A DNA stretch of 64,000 bases, taken from contig NZ_JAZIFX010000001.1 in the NCBI RefSeq assembly GCF_036634175.1, forward strand, positions 3,410,001 to 3,474,000, read 5' to 3'. The notes under the pieces are model-generated. The model worked only from the letters and a program-made list of their open reading frames with translations, was not told the DNA's origin and searched no databases. This document shows positions 26,810 through 34,571 of this stretch, in pieces. The number at the start of each line of letters is the position of its first letter. Positions within the stretch are counted from its first letter, which is position 1. Position numbers and translations under genes: made by a program. The stretch is from Streptomyces sp. P9-A2 (GTDB taxonomy: Bacteria > Actinomycetota > Actinomycetes > Streptomycetales > Streptomycetaceae).

Positions 26810-27834
26810 ACGCTGCCGTCACCCCGGTGGCCGATGACGCGTTCACCGGCGTCGAGGGCGTGCTGGGTGTGACTGCGGCGTGCCGGCTGACCGGCCGCTC
26901 GCGGGCCACCCACTACCGCCGGCTGCGTCCGGCGCCACCACGCCGGCCCCGCAAGCCGCAGGTCCAGCCCTCGGCCCTGACGGCCGAAGAACGGTCTGCG
27001 GTACTGGAGTTGATGAACAGCGACGAGTACGCCGAACTGGCGCCCGCGCAGATCTGGGCCCGCGAGCTGGATGCCGGGCGCTACCACTGCTCGGTCTCCA
27101 CGATGTACCGGATCCTGCGCGAGAAGGGCCAGTCCGGCGAGCGCCGAAGACAGGCCACCCACCCCGCCCAGGCGGTGCCCGAACTGGTGGCCACCGCCCC
27201 GTCGCAGGTGTTCACCTGGGACATCACCAAGGCGGCCGGACCGGCAAAGGGCATCTGGTATCACGCCTACGTCATCATCGACATCTTCAGCCGCTACATC
27301 GTCGGCCACACCGTCGAGGCCGCTGAATCGGCCGAACGGGCCGAGGAGTTGATCCGCGAGACCATCGTCCGCAACGGGATCGTGCCCGAGACCGTGCACG
27401 CCGACCGCGGCACCTCGATGACGAGCAAGAAGGTCTCCCAGCTGCTGATCGACCTCGGGGTGACAAGGTCGCACTCGCGGCCGAAGGTCTCCAACGACAA
27501 CCCCTACAGCGAGGCCCAGTTCAAGACCACGAAGTACATGTCGGACTATCCCGAACGGTTCGACTCGCTGGCCCACGCCCGCGAATGGTTCGACGCCTTC
27601 ATCGCGTACTACAACCACGAGCACCGGCACTCGGGCATCGGCTGGCACACACCCGCCTCCGTCCACTTCGGGACCGCCGAGGAGGTCCGCGACCAGCGCG
27701 CGGTCACCCTCGCCGAGGCATACGCCCGCCACCCCGAACGCTTCGGCCGCCGCCCCCGACCACCCGAGATACCCCAGACGGCCTGGATCAACGACCCGTC
27801 CAAGCGCCGCGAACCCGCACCACAAACCTCATAG
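26761..27834 (+). CDS. IS3-family transposase OrfB (DDE integrase domain), read by -1 frameshift
   Basis: The frame is -1 to orfA and has no good start of its own, so I place its beginning at the slippery heptamer 26761. The rve-type catalytic core shows D in FTWDITKA, D in HADRGTSM and E in YSEAQF, with 35 residues between the last two (DD35E). The reading frame is uninterrupted to TAG 27834, so the transposase appears functional. Confidence 0.88.
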   Translation, partial: GKSFRALGNDLRGRGLNAAVTPVADDAFTGVEGVLGVTAACRLTGRSRATHYRRLRPAPPRRPRKPQVQPSALTAEERSAVLELMNSDEYAELAPAQIWARELDAGRYHCSVSTMYRILREKGQSGERRRQATHPAQAVPELVATAPSQVFTWDITKAAGPAKGIWYHAYVIIDIFSRYIVGHTVEAAESAERAEELIRETIVRNGIVPETVHADRGTSMTSKKVSQLLIDLGVTRSHSRPKVSNDNPYSEAQFKTTKYMSDYPERFDSLAHAREWFDAFIAYYNHEHRHSGIGWHTPASVHFGTAEEVRDQRAVTLAEAYARHPERFGRRPRPPEIPQTAWINDPSKRREPAPQTS

Positions 27835-27850
27835 CATCACGACCGTCTCA

Positions 27851-28232
27851 CTGGACTTGAAATCTTCCGCTCCGCCGGGCGCGCTTCCCGGCTCCGCTGC
27901 GGGCGACGCTCCTGCCTCCGGCCCGCTCCGCCCGCGCTGCGCCGACGCGGGCCCACTGGTGGATAGGGCCGGTGGCCATGAGTCGATCACCGCATAGAGC
28001 GGCCCACGGCCAAGACGATGGTTGCGGACGCTGCCCCCTCCGGAACAACGAAGAGACCACCCATCCGGCCGGGGTGGTCTCTTCGTTCCAGGGCCTGTCC
28101 GACGGGTCGCGTCACCGACCCCGCACCCGACAGCACTGTCACCCGAATGGCCCAACATGACGTGCCACCCACATGGGTGAACATCAAGCTGATTAGTGCC
28201 CCAACCGAGGCAATCCGTGAAAGGCGAACCAA
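27851..28232. other. 382-bp gap right of the IS, without gene
   Basis: Arg/Pro/Gly-type spurious frames only. It holds one clear hairpin (28047-28087). The bases from 28190 on are AT-richer and probably include the promoter for the small secreted protein. Confidence 0.5.
28047..28087. terminator. Terminator hairpin
   Basis: A perfect 16-bp stem, AACGAAGAGACCACCC (28047-28062) with its complement at 28072-28087, and a 9-nt loop. It has A/T-rich feet on both sides, so it works in either direction. It insulates the IS side from the next gene. Confidence 0.85.
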
Positions 28233-28448
28233 ATGCGCATTCGACGAATCCTCGCCGCAGTCATCGCCACGGCAGCCCTCGCCGGACTCGGCCTCACAGG
28301 CGCTGCCACCGCCACCGCCGGCAGCGTCACCTCGCCCGGCAGCGTCACCCCGGGTGAGTGCACGGACGGCGGCGGAACGATCGATCGGTCGACGCCCGTG
28401 CTCCCGACCTGCAGGGGCGGTATGTACGACGGGCAGACGGTCGACTAA
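28233..28448 (+). CDS. Small secreted protein, unknown function
   Basis: 71 residues with a clear Sec signal peptide (MRIRRILAAVIATAALAGL, cleavage near ATATA-GS). The mature part of about 42 residues is Gly/Thr/Ser-rich with two cysteines (GECTDGG and PTCRGG) that could form one disulfide. It starts at ATG 28233 after GAAAGG. It is single, with hairpins on both sides. Nothing in it points to a function. Confidence 0.65.
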   Translation: MRIRRILAAVIATAALAGLGLTGAATATAGSVTSPGSVTPGECTDGGGTIDRSTPVLPTCRGGMYDGQTVD

Positions 28449-28480
28449 ACCCCACTAGGGCCTGTTGCGAAAGTGGATCG

Positions 28481-28509
28481 GCGCCCCGCAGCCACGCGCT
28501 GCGGGGCGC
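28481..28509 (+). terminator. GC-rich hairpin after the secreted-protein gene
   Basis: GCGCCCCGCAG (28481-28491) pairs exactly with CTGCGGGGCGC (28499-28509), loop 7 nt, 33 bp after the stop. Confidence 0.65.
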
Positions 28510-29002
28510 TCCCTCGCGAGCGTAGCCGGGAGAGTCGCAGGGACTGTGCCGACCCGTCGGGCACGCCAGGTCCGAGTCGGCCCGGAAGCACGCGGCGGGC
28601 GGGAGCTCCCGAACGCCGTCGCGCGCGAGCGCAGCGAGCTGCCAAGGTTTGCGCGGCCGTAGGCCGCACCTCTGTTACTGAGGCAAGAAGCCGGGGGTTC
28701 CTTGCCCAAGCTCGCGGAGGCGAGCGAGGTAGTCCGCCTCCGGCGGGGGACCGGCCGGCACCGGGATGGAGGGGGCACCGTTCCCGACCGCGGGCCCGTA
28801 GTGGCGTGCGCGGGGAGCTCCCATCCCGACCACCACCGACCCAGGCAAAGCCGAGCAGACGCGGCCCCTGGCGTCCAGGTCGTTCGTACAGTGGCGCGCT
28901 CCACCTGGACGCCAGGGACCACGCCCGCTCCACGGTGTGTGGGTCGACGGCGGACGGGATGGGAGCCGGGGTGAGTGGTGGGCTGAGGAGGATGATGCCG
29001 CC
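28510..29002. other. Non-coding GC-rich segment with a 15-bp inverted repeat
   Basis: No convincing gene in 490 bp. CCCTGGCGTCCAGGT (28866-28880) is repeated exactly in inverted order at 28903-28917, with 22 bp between. In an AICE such a structure might belong to the transfer locus (clt), the replication origin or an operator. No TraB-type 8-bp repeat cluster was recognised. Confidence 0.5.
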
Positions 29003-29296
29003 ATGTCAGATGAATCGAGACGCCCGCTCAGCGAGCTCCGTGAAGGCGAAACAGTCCGCGCCACGATCACTAGCCACCAGCCATGGGGACTCACGGCGGC
29101 GCTCAACGAATACGAACCCGTAGGTGCTTCGCTAGACATGATTCGCCGCGGCAGCGAACCTGGAGTACAGCGACTCGCCCAGAAGCTGCCTCCTGTAGGG
29201 GCGACCGTTGACCTCGTCATAGGCAAAGTGCGTACGTGGCACCACAAGCCATGGATATGGGTGGACCTCACCGCAACCGGCCATGACGAAGGCTGA
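29003..29296 (+). CDS. Small protein with S1-like (OB-fold) pattern
   Basis: 97 residues. The order EGETVRATITSHQPWGLTAAL, VGASLDMI, PPVGATVDLVIGKV, then an aromatic strand resembles the five-strand S1 RNA-binding domain, though key positions vary. ATG 29003 is preceded by AGGAGG at 28986-28991 (11 nt). Unknown role; it is cargo in the AICE and not part of a visible operon. Confidence 0.6.
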   Translation: MSDESRRPLSELREGETVRATITSHQPWGLTAALNEYEPVGASLDMIRRGSEPGVQRLAQKLPPVGATVDLVIGKVRTWHHKPWIWVDLTATGHDEG

Positions 29297-29523
29297 GCGT
29301 GCGGCGGCTGACATCAGCGACTGACACCAACAAGCACGGATACCAACGACCGACGCCGGACCCCAATGAACGATCGACCAAGGCACAGAAGCGGTTGGTC
29401 GACGTTGACAGACCCCCGCGATCGACCTGGTACGGATGAGCACAGATCTCAAAGTCTCGGCCTGGTACGGGCGACGTCCTCACTGTCGGACGGCGCTCGT
29501 CGCCTTGTCACCCTCGACTGTGT

Positions 29524-29856
29524 CTACAAGCCTGGGATGGGGGGTGCACTCAAGCCCTGCGAACGGGCATAGTGAACCAACCAGCCCTTGGATGTTATTT
29601 CAATTGATCGTCGCCGCTGATCATCGTCATCCTTACTGCTAATCACCAGGCTATACCGCTCGAGCTCCACAACGTTTTTTCGCATATGCGCTCGATCATT
29701 GAAACCGAATTGCTCAAAGTCGCTTGGAGAACAAGTCCCCCCGAAAGCCGCCAAGTCTTCTAGAAGTTTTCGCGTGCGAGGCTGCAATTTGGCACTAGTC
29801 TCATGCTTGATTGCAAGATCCTCAATCCACTTAGTGAAGGCTTCGGAGATTTCCAC
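29524..29856 (-). pseudogene. Detached C-terminal winged-helix part of the AAA ATPase gene
   Basis: A 110-codon frame that continues the reading frame of the ATPase gene directly after its TAG at 29896-29898. The first possible start (GTG 29856) has no Shine-Dalgarno. The sequence looks like a MarR-like winged helix (TRKLLEDLAAFGG, DFEQFGFNDRAHMRKNVVEL, ERYSLVISS wing). The most economical reading is that this is the end of one 435-residue protein. Codon use is AT-richer than the window average. Confidence 0.65.
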
Positions 29857-29895
29857 CTCTGATCTAGAGAGGAAGAATTCTGACTCGTTATCTTG

Positions 29896-30831
29896 CTAGA
29901 AACTTTGAGCATGTCGTAGCGAGTCTCGAAGATTGTTGTGAGCCACTTCATATACATGCTCGAACGACAACGCCGAAACGGGGGCCTTGCTCGTCGACCT
30001 TACAGAATAATGCCGTAGCCGAGTATCGATCAGGTTCGAAATATGCTCGTCTGCGACAGGGGTGATCTCGATGGGGTCGGAGAGTACGCCATTCAAGCGA
30101 GAGGTTGCGGCAACGCTCCGAGCGATACCCCGAGCCCCACAAAGCACCCACCGCATCCCGCTCAGTTGCAATACAGGGTCGCGGATCTCTTCGAGAAGGC
30201 GACGGGCCGCATTCGACGTCTCTAGAAGCTCCAGATTGTCAATGACCCCCACCAGACCGCCCGTTCCTTCAGGGAATGCATCTCGTAGCCACGTTCGGAT
30301 TGTGGCCCGGAAGCCAGCATTGGAGAAGCCTGAAGAACTATTAGCGGCAGTACTCCCTGTCACCCCGCCGCCACCAAACGGCGATGACAGAGTGAAGCCG
30401 CGCCCCTTTAGCACCGGAGATTCCAGCCATGCCTTGATTTCCTTCGTGCGCGGGACCTTGCGATCGGCCCGCCTCAGAATCTCCTCACCATCGAGGAAGG
30501 CGCGAGCGATAGCGAAGTAACAATCGCTGATGAACTCGGACGCGTCCTCCTTGATCTGCAACGGTTCGGGAAGGGACAAATAAAGCTGGGGAGTCTTTCT
30601 TTCCAGGAATCGTTCCGTCGCTACCCAGGCCGCCACTGCGACAAGACTGGTCTTTCCGACTCCGTTCGGCCCCTCAAGGAAAACATGCGTGTCGCCTTCT
30701 TCAATCCTCCGCAATAAAGCCCTTAGCTCAACATCTCGGCCGACAAGCAACTCTCGGCCAGCTGCGCTTGACGGAAGCGGCTTAACGACGTAAGGGTTGC
30801 TGCCGAAACCCAGCTCAGACCAAAAACTCAT
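29896..30831 (-). CDS. AAA/STAND-like P-loop ATPase, probably truncated by an in-frame TAG
   Basis: 311 residues. P-loop GPNGVGKT at 54-61, Walker B-like LVGVIDNLELL (D198, with Asn where Glu is usual) and a sensor-like strand RWVLCGARG. The N-terminus WSELGFGSNPYVVKPLP and the fold order resemble Orc1/Cdc6-like NTPases seen in mobile DNA and defence loci. The frame stops at TAG 29896-29898 but goes on in frame for 124 codons into a winged-helix domain. The gene is AT-richer than its surroundings, a sign of transfer. Function unknown. Confidence 0.75.
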   Translation of the reverse strand: MSFWSELGFGSNPYVVKPLPSSAAGRELLVGRDVELRALLRRIEEGDTHVFLEGPNGVGKTSLVAVAAWVATERFLERKTPQLYLSLPEPLQIKEDASEFISDCYFAIARAFLDGEEILRRADRKVPRTKEIKAWLESPVLKGRGFTLSSPFGGGGVTGSTAANSSSGFSNAGFRATIRTWLRDAFPEGTGGLVGVIDNLELLETSNAARRLLEEIRDPVLQLSGMRWVLCGARGIARSVAATSRLNGVLSDPIEITPVADEHISNLIDTRLRHYSVRSTSKAPVSALSFEHVYEVAHNNLRDSLRHAQSF

Positions 30832-31001
30832 ATGACCCTCCCGAGCACCCCATGCTACAAGTAGGGCACACTCCGTGTCAGGTGATGACCAAAGCCTGTG
30901 ATTTCACGCTTGCGAGGGTGGAAGGACTCAGCGGAAGGCCCGATGCGATATTCGAGCCGTCTCTAGACCGTCCAAGGTCAGCCGACACCGACCAACAACG
31001 A

Positions 31002-31043
31002 CAGAAGCCCACGGCATCTGAGCTGGTCAGAGCCGTGGGCTTC
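31002..31043. terminator. Two-part terminator hairpin
   Basis: AGAAGCCCACGGC (31002-31014) pairs with 31031-31043 over 13 bp. The loop holds a second small stem, TCTGA/TCAGA. It lies between the GntR operon end and the ATPase gene. Confidence 0.8.
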
Positions 31044-31057
31044 TTCAGTCCCGCTGG

Positions 31058-31363
31058 TCAGCGGGGCCGGTGATCAGTGGACCGGCTGTCCAGGCGGTGA
31101 CCCCGGCTGGTCGCCACGCGGAGCGTGTCCCTCAGGGCTCCGGTCAGGTTCTTCGCCAGAAGCCGCATGTCGTCCGGGGCCGTGTCGGCGGCGAGCATGT
31201 CGATCGCTTGGTCCAGTAGTTCGGTTGCCGTGCCGAGTTGTACTGACTCGATGTTGTCGGCCAGGCGGGACATGTAGCCGCCGCTGTCATCGGTGCTGAG
31301 GAAGCACGGCTTGCCGTCGGGCCCCGTCCAGGGCAGGAGCCGCAGTTCGTTTGACGTCGTCAT
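31058..31363 (-). CDS. Hypothetical protein coupled to GntR regulator
   Basis: 101 residues; opens with LRLLPWTGPDGKPCFLSTDD, then a helical region (LGTATELLDQAIDML, LLAKNLTGALRDTL) and a basic tail. It overlaps the GntR stop by 4 bp. No known motif. As the last gene of the regulatory operon it may modulate the regulator. Confidence 0.7.
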   Translation of the reverse strand: MTTSNELRLLPWTGPDGKPCFLSTDDSGGYMSRLADNIESVQLGTATELLDQAIDMLAADTAPDDMRLLAKNLTGALRDTLRVATSRGHRLDSRSTDHRPR

Positions 31364-32103
31364 GCTTTCGTCGGCCTCTCGTCGATCACGTAGTGAGTGG
31401 TGAACACCGCGTCGGCGCGGTCTCCCGGGAGCACCAGGAGGGCCGCCTCGACCACGCGTCCAGCGGTGTCGGCCGTCTGGCGTGTGACGGCGAGGACCGC
31501 CAAGGCAGAGCTGATCCGGAGAGTGGACGCCTCCTCCGGTGTCGGGAGGCGAACGCTGATCTCCTCCCGGACCTCAGCCGGCGGCGGGCGGAGTTCCGTC
31601 AGTCGCGTCACCACCGCCTCGTACGGGAGTGGCTCGCGGAGCACGGCGGCCGGCGCCAGGTCGCAGGGGACGTAGATGCGCGCCAGGCTGTGAGGTCTCT
31701 CGTCCTCATGGCCGAGACAGGAAATCTCAGTCAGAGGGCTGCCGGTCGGCATCTTCAGCAGGGCCGCGAGATGCCCGCGGGCCCGCACCCTGGTGGTGTG
31801 GACAGTAACGCTCAGGGGTGCAAGATCCATGCTGTGCGCGTCCGGGGTTCGCCTCCCGCCGACGTACGTGATCCTTTGGAGCGGACGACGGACGAAGTTC
31901 CCCTTGCCGTGGGTCTTCTCAACGAGGCCTTCCGCCTGGAGTACGGCGAGGGCATTCCGCAGCGTCGGTGTGCTGACCATGTATTGCGCGGCCAAATGCA
32001 CCTCAGAAGGCAGGCGTTCACCGGGCTTGAGCCGACCGGTGACGATCCGGTCCCGGAGGTCATCGGCGATGGCGTCGCGTCGCGAGGGCACGGGCGGGAT
32101 CAC
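31360..32103 (-). CDS. GntR/HutC-family regulator of the AICE (KorSA-type)
   Basis: 247 residues. N-terminal winged helix (RDAIADDLRDRIVTGRLKPG, LPSEVHLAAQYMVSTPTLRNAL, GKGNFVRRP) and a C-terminal UTRA ligand domain. AICEs encode such regulators to repress replication and transfer (KorSA in pSAM2). The GTG start at 32103 overlaps the upstream gene by 44 bp; GTG 32091 is an alternative. A second GntR gene lies divergently at 33197, and either could bind the palindromes at 33142-33187. Confidence 0.88.
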   Translation of the reverse strand: MIPPVPSRRDAIADDLRDRIVTGRLKPGERLPSEVHLAAQYMVSTPTLRNALAVLQAEGLVEKTHGKGNFVRRPLQRITYVGGRRTPDAHSMDLAPLSVTVHTTRVRARGHLAALLKMPTGSPLTEISCLGHEDERPHSLARIYVPCDLAPAAVLREPLPYEAVVTRLTELRPPPAEVREEISVRLPTPEEASTLRISSALAVLAVTRQTADTAGRVVEAALLVLPGDRADAVFTTHYVIDERPTKA

Positions 32104-32329
32104 CGCCTCTCACTCTCACGAGCCGCAGGGCGACGAGCCGGGTCCCCGTGTGGATGGTCAGCAACTCGCCCGAGTCGAACACGAGTCGTTTGGCTCCGCC
32201 GGGCAATTGGAAGAGGTCGGTCACCCGGCACTGCTGGCCCCCAACCTGAATGACGTCGCCGCGCTGCACGTTGGTCGAGGTGATCTCGACAGGGGAGAGC
32301 ACCGCGCCGCTGAGTGCCGGCCCCCTCAC
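32060..32329 (-). CDS. Hypothetical protein, AICE regulatory operon
   Basis: 89 residues with an SH3- or beta-barrel-like pattern (NVQRGDVIQVGGQQCRVTDL, RLVFDSGELLTIHTGTRLV). I start at GTG 32329, which overlaps the stop of the upstream gene (GTGA) and has GAGGCGG upstream. It is conserved in type and position in Streptomyces elements but uncharacterised. Confidence 0.65.
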   Translation of the reverse strand: MRGPALSGAVLSPVEITSTNVQRGDVIQVGGQQCRVTDLFQLPGGAKRLVFDSGELLTIHTGTRLVALRLVRVRGGDPARALATRRHRR

Positions 32330-32529
32330 CGTGCCGCCTCTGTCGGTACTGGGCACTTGGCAATGGTGTGGCACGAGCAGTCGCAGGCTTCATAGATCAC
32401 CGGCACGTCGACCGGTGCAGTGACCGGGGACGACTCCGCGCAGGCGTGGCGTGTGCCGATGCGGCAGGAGGTCGACCGGTAGGAGCCGGGCCCGGGTTGG
32501 GTGCTGCGGGGTTGTTGGCGGGAAGGCAT
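32326..32529 (-). CDS. Cys-rich small hypothetical protein
   Basis: 67 residues. C22 and C30 in the middle and a CDCSCH cluster (residues 49-54) near the C-terminus could bind a metal. It is coupled to the genes on both sides by 1-4 bp overlaps. Unknown function. Confidence 0.65.
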   Translation of the reverse strand: MPSRQQPRSTQPGPGSYRSTSCRIGTRHACAESSPVTAPVDVPVIYEACDCSCHTIAKCPVPTEAAR

Positions 32530-32825
32530 CAGCGGTCACCCGCCGAGGCGTACCAAGGGCCGGCGAGGGGAGCGCAGCTCACGGCCACCGAGCGGTGCCG
32601 TGCTCGCGCCTCACTGGCCAGTACGTACGGGCGGACGAGCGCCGTCTCCTCGCCCACGAGGATGCCCATGTGCTCGCGGTGCCGACGCAGGAACAGCACT
32701 GCACCGTAAGCGACTTCCGGGGACACAGCCACCGGCCGCGCAGGCGTTTCGGAGCGGCGGTGCCGACCCTTGTAGAGGTACCGCTCCCTGAAGCACGAGA
32801 CAGTACGGCGGATACGATTGAACAC
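32529..32825 (-). CDS. Hypothetical protein, AICE regulatory operon
   Basis: 98 residues, basic N-terminus (FNRIRRTVSCFRERYLYKG) and a C-terminal ALVRPYVLASEARARHR helix. Start GTG 32825 has AGGGG 8 nt upstream. It abuts the next gene (shared TGATG). No known motif. Confidence 0.6.
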   Translation of the reverse strand: MFNRIRRTVSCFRERYLYKGRHRRSETPARPVAVSPEVAYGAVLFLRRHREHMGILVGEETALVRPYVLASEARARHRSVAVSCAPLAGPWYASAGDR

Positions 32826-32837
32826 GGTGTTCAGCCC

Positions 32838-33116
32838 CTATCGCTGATGACCCGGTCCCCCGACATCGCCCGTCGCGGGGACCGTTTTGTGTACGACCAC
32901 CCAGAGGGTGCGGTCGTTCGAACTGGTGGCGAGGAGGCCGAAGCGGTCGGCATCGGCCACCGCTTCCAGGACCTCCCGCCATGACTCCGCGGAGAGTGGT
33001 TCCGGCACCTCCGCCTCGATGGCCGTGCAGTCGTCGCGCTCCTCCACGCGCGTGGCGAGCCCGACGGCCGATAACCGGGCTGCGATGGCCTCCGCGCGCA
33101 CCTTGGAAGCAGGCAC
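32838..33116 (-). CDS. Hypothetical protein, first gene of AICE regulatory operon
   Basis: 92 residues with an alpha/beta pattern (RAEAIAARLSAVGLATRVEE, TAIEAEVP, WREVLEAVADADRFGLL, LWVVVHKTVP). It is the first gene of five on the minus strand, divergent from the GntR gene at 33197 across the palindromic operators. Function unknown. Confidence 0.65.
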   Translation of the reverse strand: MPASKVRAEAIAARLSAVGLATRVEERDDCTAIEAEVPEPLSAESWREVLEAVADADRFGLLATSSNDRTLWVVVHKTVPATGDVGGPGHQR

Positions 33117-33141
33117 AGGGCAGCCCTTCGGTTAATGGCGA

Positions 33142-33187
33142 TCACTTTAAGTGAAGCTAGTTAACTAGATTAGAGCTAGTGGACTAG
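33142..33187. promoter_or_regulatory. Three palindromic operators between divergent operons
   Basis: TCACTTTAAGTGA (33142-33154) is a perfect palindrome. CTAGTTAACTAG (33157-33168) and CTAGTGGACTAG (33176-33187) are two copies of another, 19 bp apart centre to centre (about two helical turns). They cover the promoter space of both operons, so a GntR dimer pair probably controls both directions. Confidence 0.7.
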
Positions 33188-33196
33188 ATTTTCCAT

Positions 33197-33952
33197 ATGC
33201 CTGAGCAACCGCCCTATCTCCGCATCGCCGACGAGCTGCGGCAGCGGATCGCGGAGCACGCGTGGGAGCCGGGGGACCGACTTCCCTCCCGCGCTCAGAT
33301 CGGCCAGGAGTACGGCGTCGGCGACAACGTGGTCCGCCGGGCGCAGGAGTTGCTGATCTCCCAAGGTGTGCTCGAAGGCCGCGCCGGTTCCGGCACCTAC
33401 GTCGCCGAGCCTCGGCAGCGCGTACGAGTGGTCCGGTCATCGGCGCGTGAACAGCCCAGCGGCTCCCCGTTCCGTACGGACATGAAGGCCGTGGGCAGGC
33501 AAGGCGACTGGGAAAGCCGGACCGAGGCCAAGGTTCCTGCACCGGCGGAGGTCGCGGCGCGGCTCGGCATCGCCGAGGGGGAGCCGTGCGTCCGGACCGC
33601 GTACGAGTTCCTCGCCGACGGCCGGCCGGTACAGCTGTCGACGAGCTGGGAGCCGTACGACCTCACCGCCGGCACGCTCGTCGTCCTCCCCGAGGGAGGG
33701 CCGCACGCCGGGGCAGGGGTCGTGAACCGCATGGCGGAGATCGGCATCACCGTCAGCCACGCCGTGGAGCAGCCGGAGCCGAGGCAGGCGACCACCGAGG
33801 AGGCCTCACTCCTGGGCGTTCAGAAGGGCGCACTCGTCACGCACATCCGGCGGACGTACTACAGCGACCAGGGGCAGCCCGTGGAGACCGCGGACATCGT
33901 GGTCCCCGCCGCACTCTGCGAGATCGTCTACGAGATTCCGATCTCTCGATAG
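33197..33952 (+). CDS. GntR/HutC-family transcriptional regulator
   Basis: 251 residues. Winged helix with YLRIADELRQRIAEHAWEPG, LPSRAQIGQEYGVGDNVVRRA and GSGTYVAEP; UTRA domain from about residue 90. ATG 33197 lies only 10 bp from the last operator palindrome, so autorepression is likely. It is divergent from the five-gene operon that ends with the other GntR gene. Typical AICEs use such regulators to keep rep and tra genes silent. Confidence 0.9.
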   Translation: MPEQPPYLRIADELRQRIAEHAWEPGDRLPSRAQIGQEYGVGDNVVRRAQELLISQGVLEGRAGSGTYVAEPRQRVRVVRSSAREQPSGSPFRTDMKAVGRQGDWESRTEAKVPAPAEVAARLGIAEGEPCVRTAYEFLADGRPVQLSTSWEPYDLTAGTLVVLPEGGPHAGAGVVNRMAEIGITVSHAVEQPEPRQATTEEASLLGVQKGALVTHIRRTYYSDQGQPVETADIVVPAALCEIVYEIPISR

Positions 33953-34046
33953 CCGTCCGCACGTATCCCTTCCGCACCCCTTGCGTGCCCGTTCGAGCGG
34001 GCAACCGCAGGGAACGGCGGGGAGCCACAAGGGCCGGGCATGCGAA

Positions 34047-34077
34047 GGCCCCCGACCAACTACCCAGGTCAGGGGCC
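34047..34077 (+). terminator. Hairpin after the GntR gene
   Basis: GGCCCCCGACC (34047-34057) pairs with GGTCAGGGGCC (34067-34077) with one mismatch, 95 bp after the stop, followed by TT. Confidence 0.6.
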
Positions 34078-34098
34078 GTTCGGCATTGCTCTCAGAGC

Positions 34099-34186
34099 GG
34101 AGGCGGTGGGAATTGAACCCATGGTGACATCGCTGCCGCGACGGTTCTCAAGATTGATAAATGGGAGACTCACCCATTACGACTCC
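34099..34186 (-). tRNA. Degenerate class II tRNA-like sequence (probably not functional)
   Basis: On the minus strand: acceptor GGAGTCG pairs with CGCCTCC with one mismatch; D-arm-like ATGGG/CCCAT; a variable arm CGTCGC/GCGATG; and a canonical T loop GGGTTCAATTCCC. The anticodon stem TTATC/GAGAA has one mismatch and a loop of 6 instead of 7 bases, and no CCA is encoded. It is AICE cargo. It looks like a decayed Leu/Ser-type tRNA; the identity is uncertain. Confidence 0.4.
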
Positions 34187-34199
34187 ATCAACCTGTGGT

Positions 34200-34571
34200 T
34201 CAGCTACTCACAAGACGATCACCGTGCAATCGTGCCGCTCGCCGCCAATCGCAAGCCGTACACCGTTCCAGCCAAACGTGCGGTGACGCGTCCTTGGCCT
34301 TGTTCTCGGGCATGTCCGCAAAGTTGCGTCGGTCTCGCACCCTTCCACACGGCTTGTCGGCTGAGTGGTACACGGTGAGATCAGGACCCGGCGTCTTCCG
34401 GACCAGACAGGGCAAATTCACGTCGCTGTTACCCAGCTCAGCGATCTTGCGGTTGACTTCTCGCACCTTCAGATCGACCACCACTCGAAGGTGCCGCACC
34501 TCCTTTTAGTGATCATCGAGCAACTTCAGTTTCTGTAGGCGCAGTTCGTTGATCTTTTCTTGCGTGCTCAC
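34200..34571 (-). pseudogene. Small coiled-coil gene split by an in-frame TAA
   Basis: GTG 34571 has an excellent GGAGGG 6 nt upstream and begins a Lys/Leu-rich helix (STQEKINELRLQKLKLLDDH). TAA at 34506-34508 interrupts it, but the same frame continues with KEVRHLRVVVDLKVREVNRK and then NLPCLVRKT and CTACDWRRAA. Both halves together would give a 123-residue protein with two Cys pairs. The internal GTG 34499 has no usable spacing to its AGGAG. I read it as a recently inactivated gene. Confidence 0.5.

Larger units (their letters stand above)
26367..27850 (+). mobile_element. IS3-family insertion sequence, about 1.48 kb
   Basis: The element has TGAGACG at the left end (26367) and its inverted copy CGTCTCA at the right end (27844-27850), with overlapping orfA and orfB. 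The TGA ends fit IS3. I see no target duplication (CTTGGG left, CTGGAC right), and the missing 5' end of the interrupted gene is not found to the right, so a deletion next to the IS is likely. Confidence 0.85.

Noticed and set aside
28455..28922. Overlapping frames on both strands in the AICE non-coding segment
   Set aside because: All are Arg/Gly/Pro/Ser-rich with stops in relatives' expected coding pattern absent; the segment has hairpins and an inverted repeat instead of codon bias.
29896..29898. Stop-codon reassignment or programmed readthrough in the island
   Set aside because: The three interrupted genes use TAG, TAA and TGA, one each, with no common context or stimulatory structure seen; nonsense decay is simpler.
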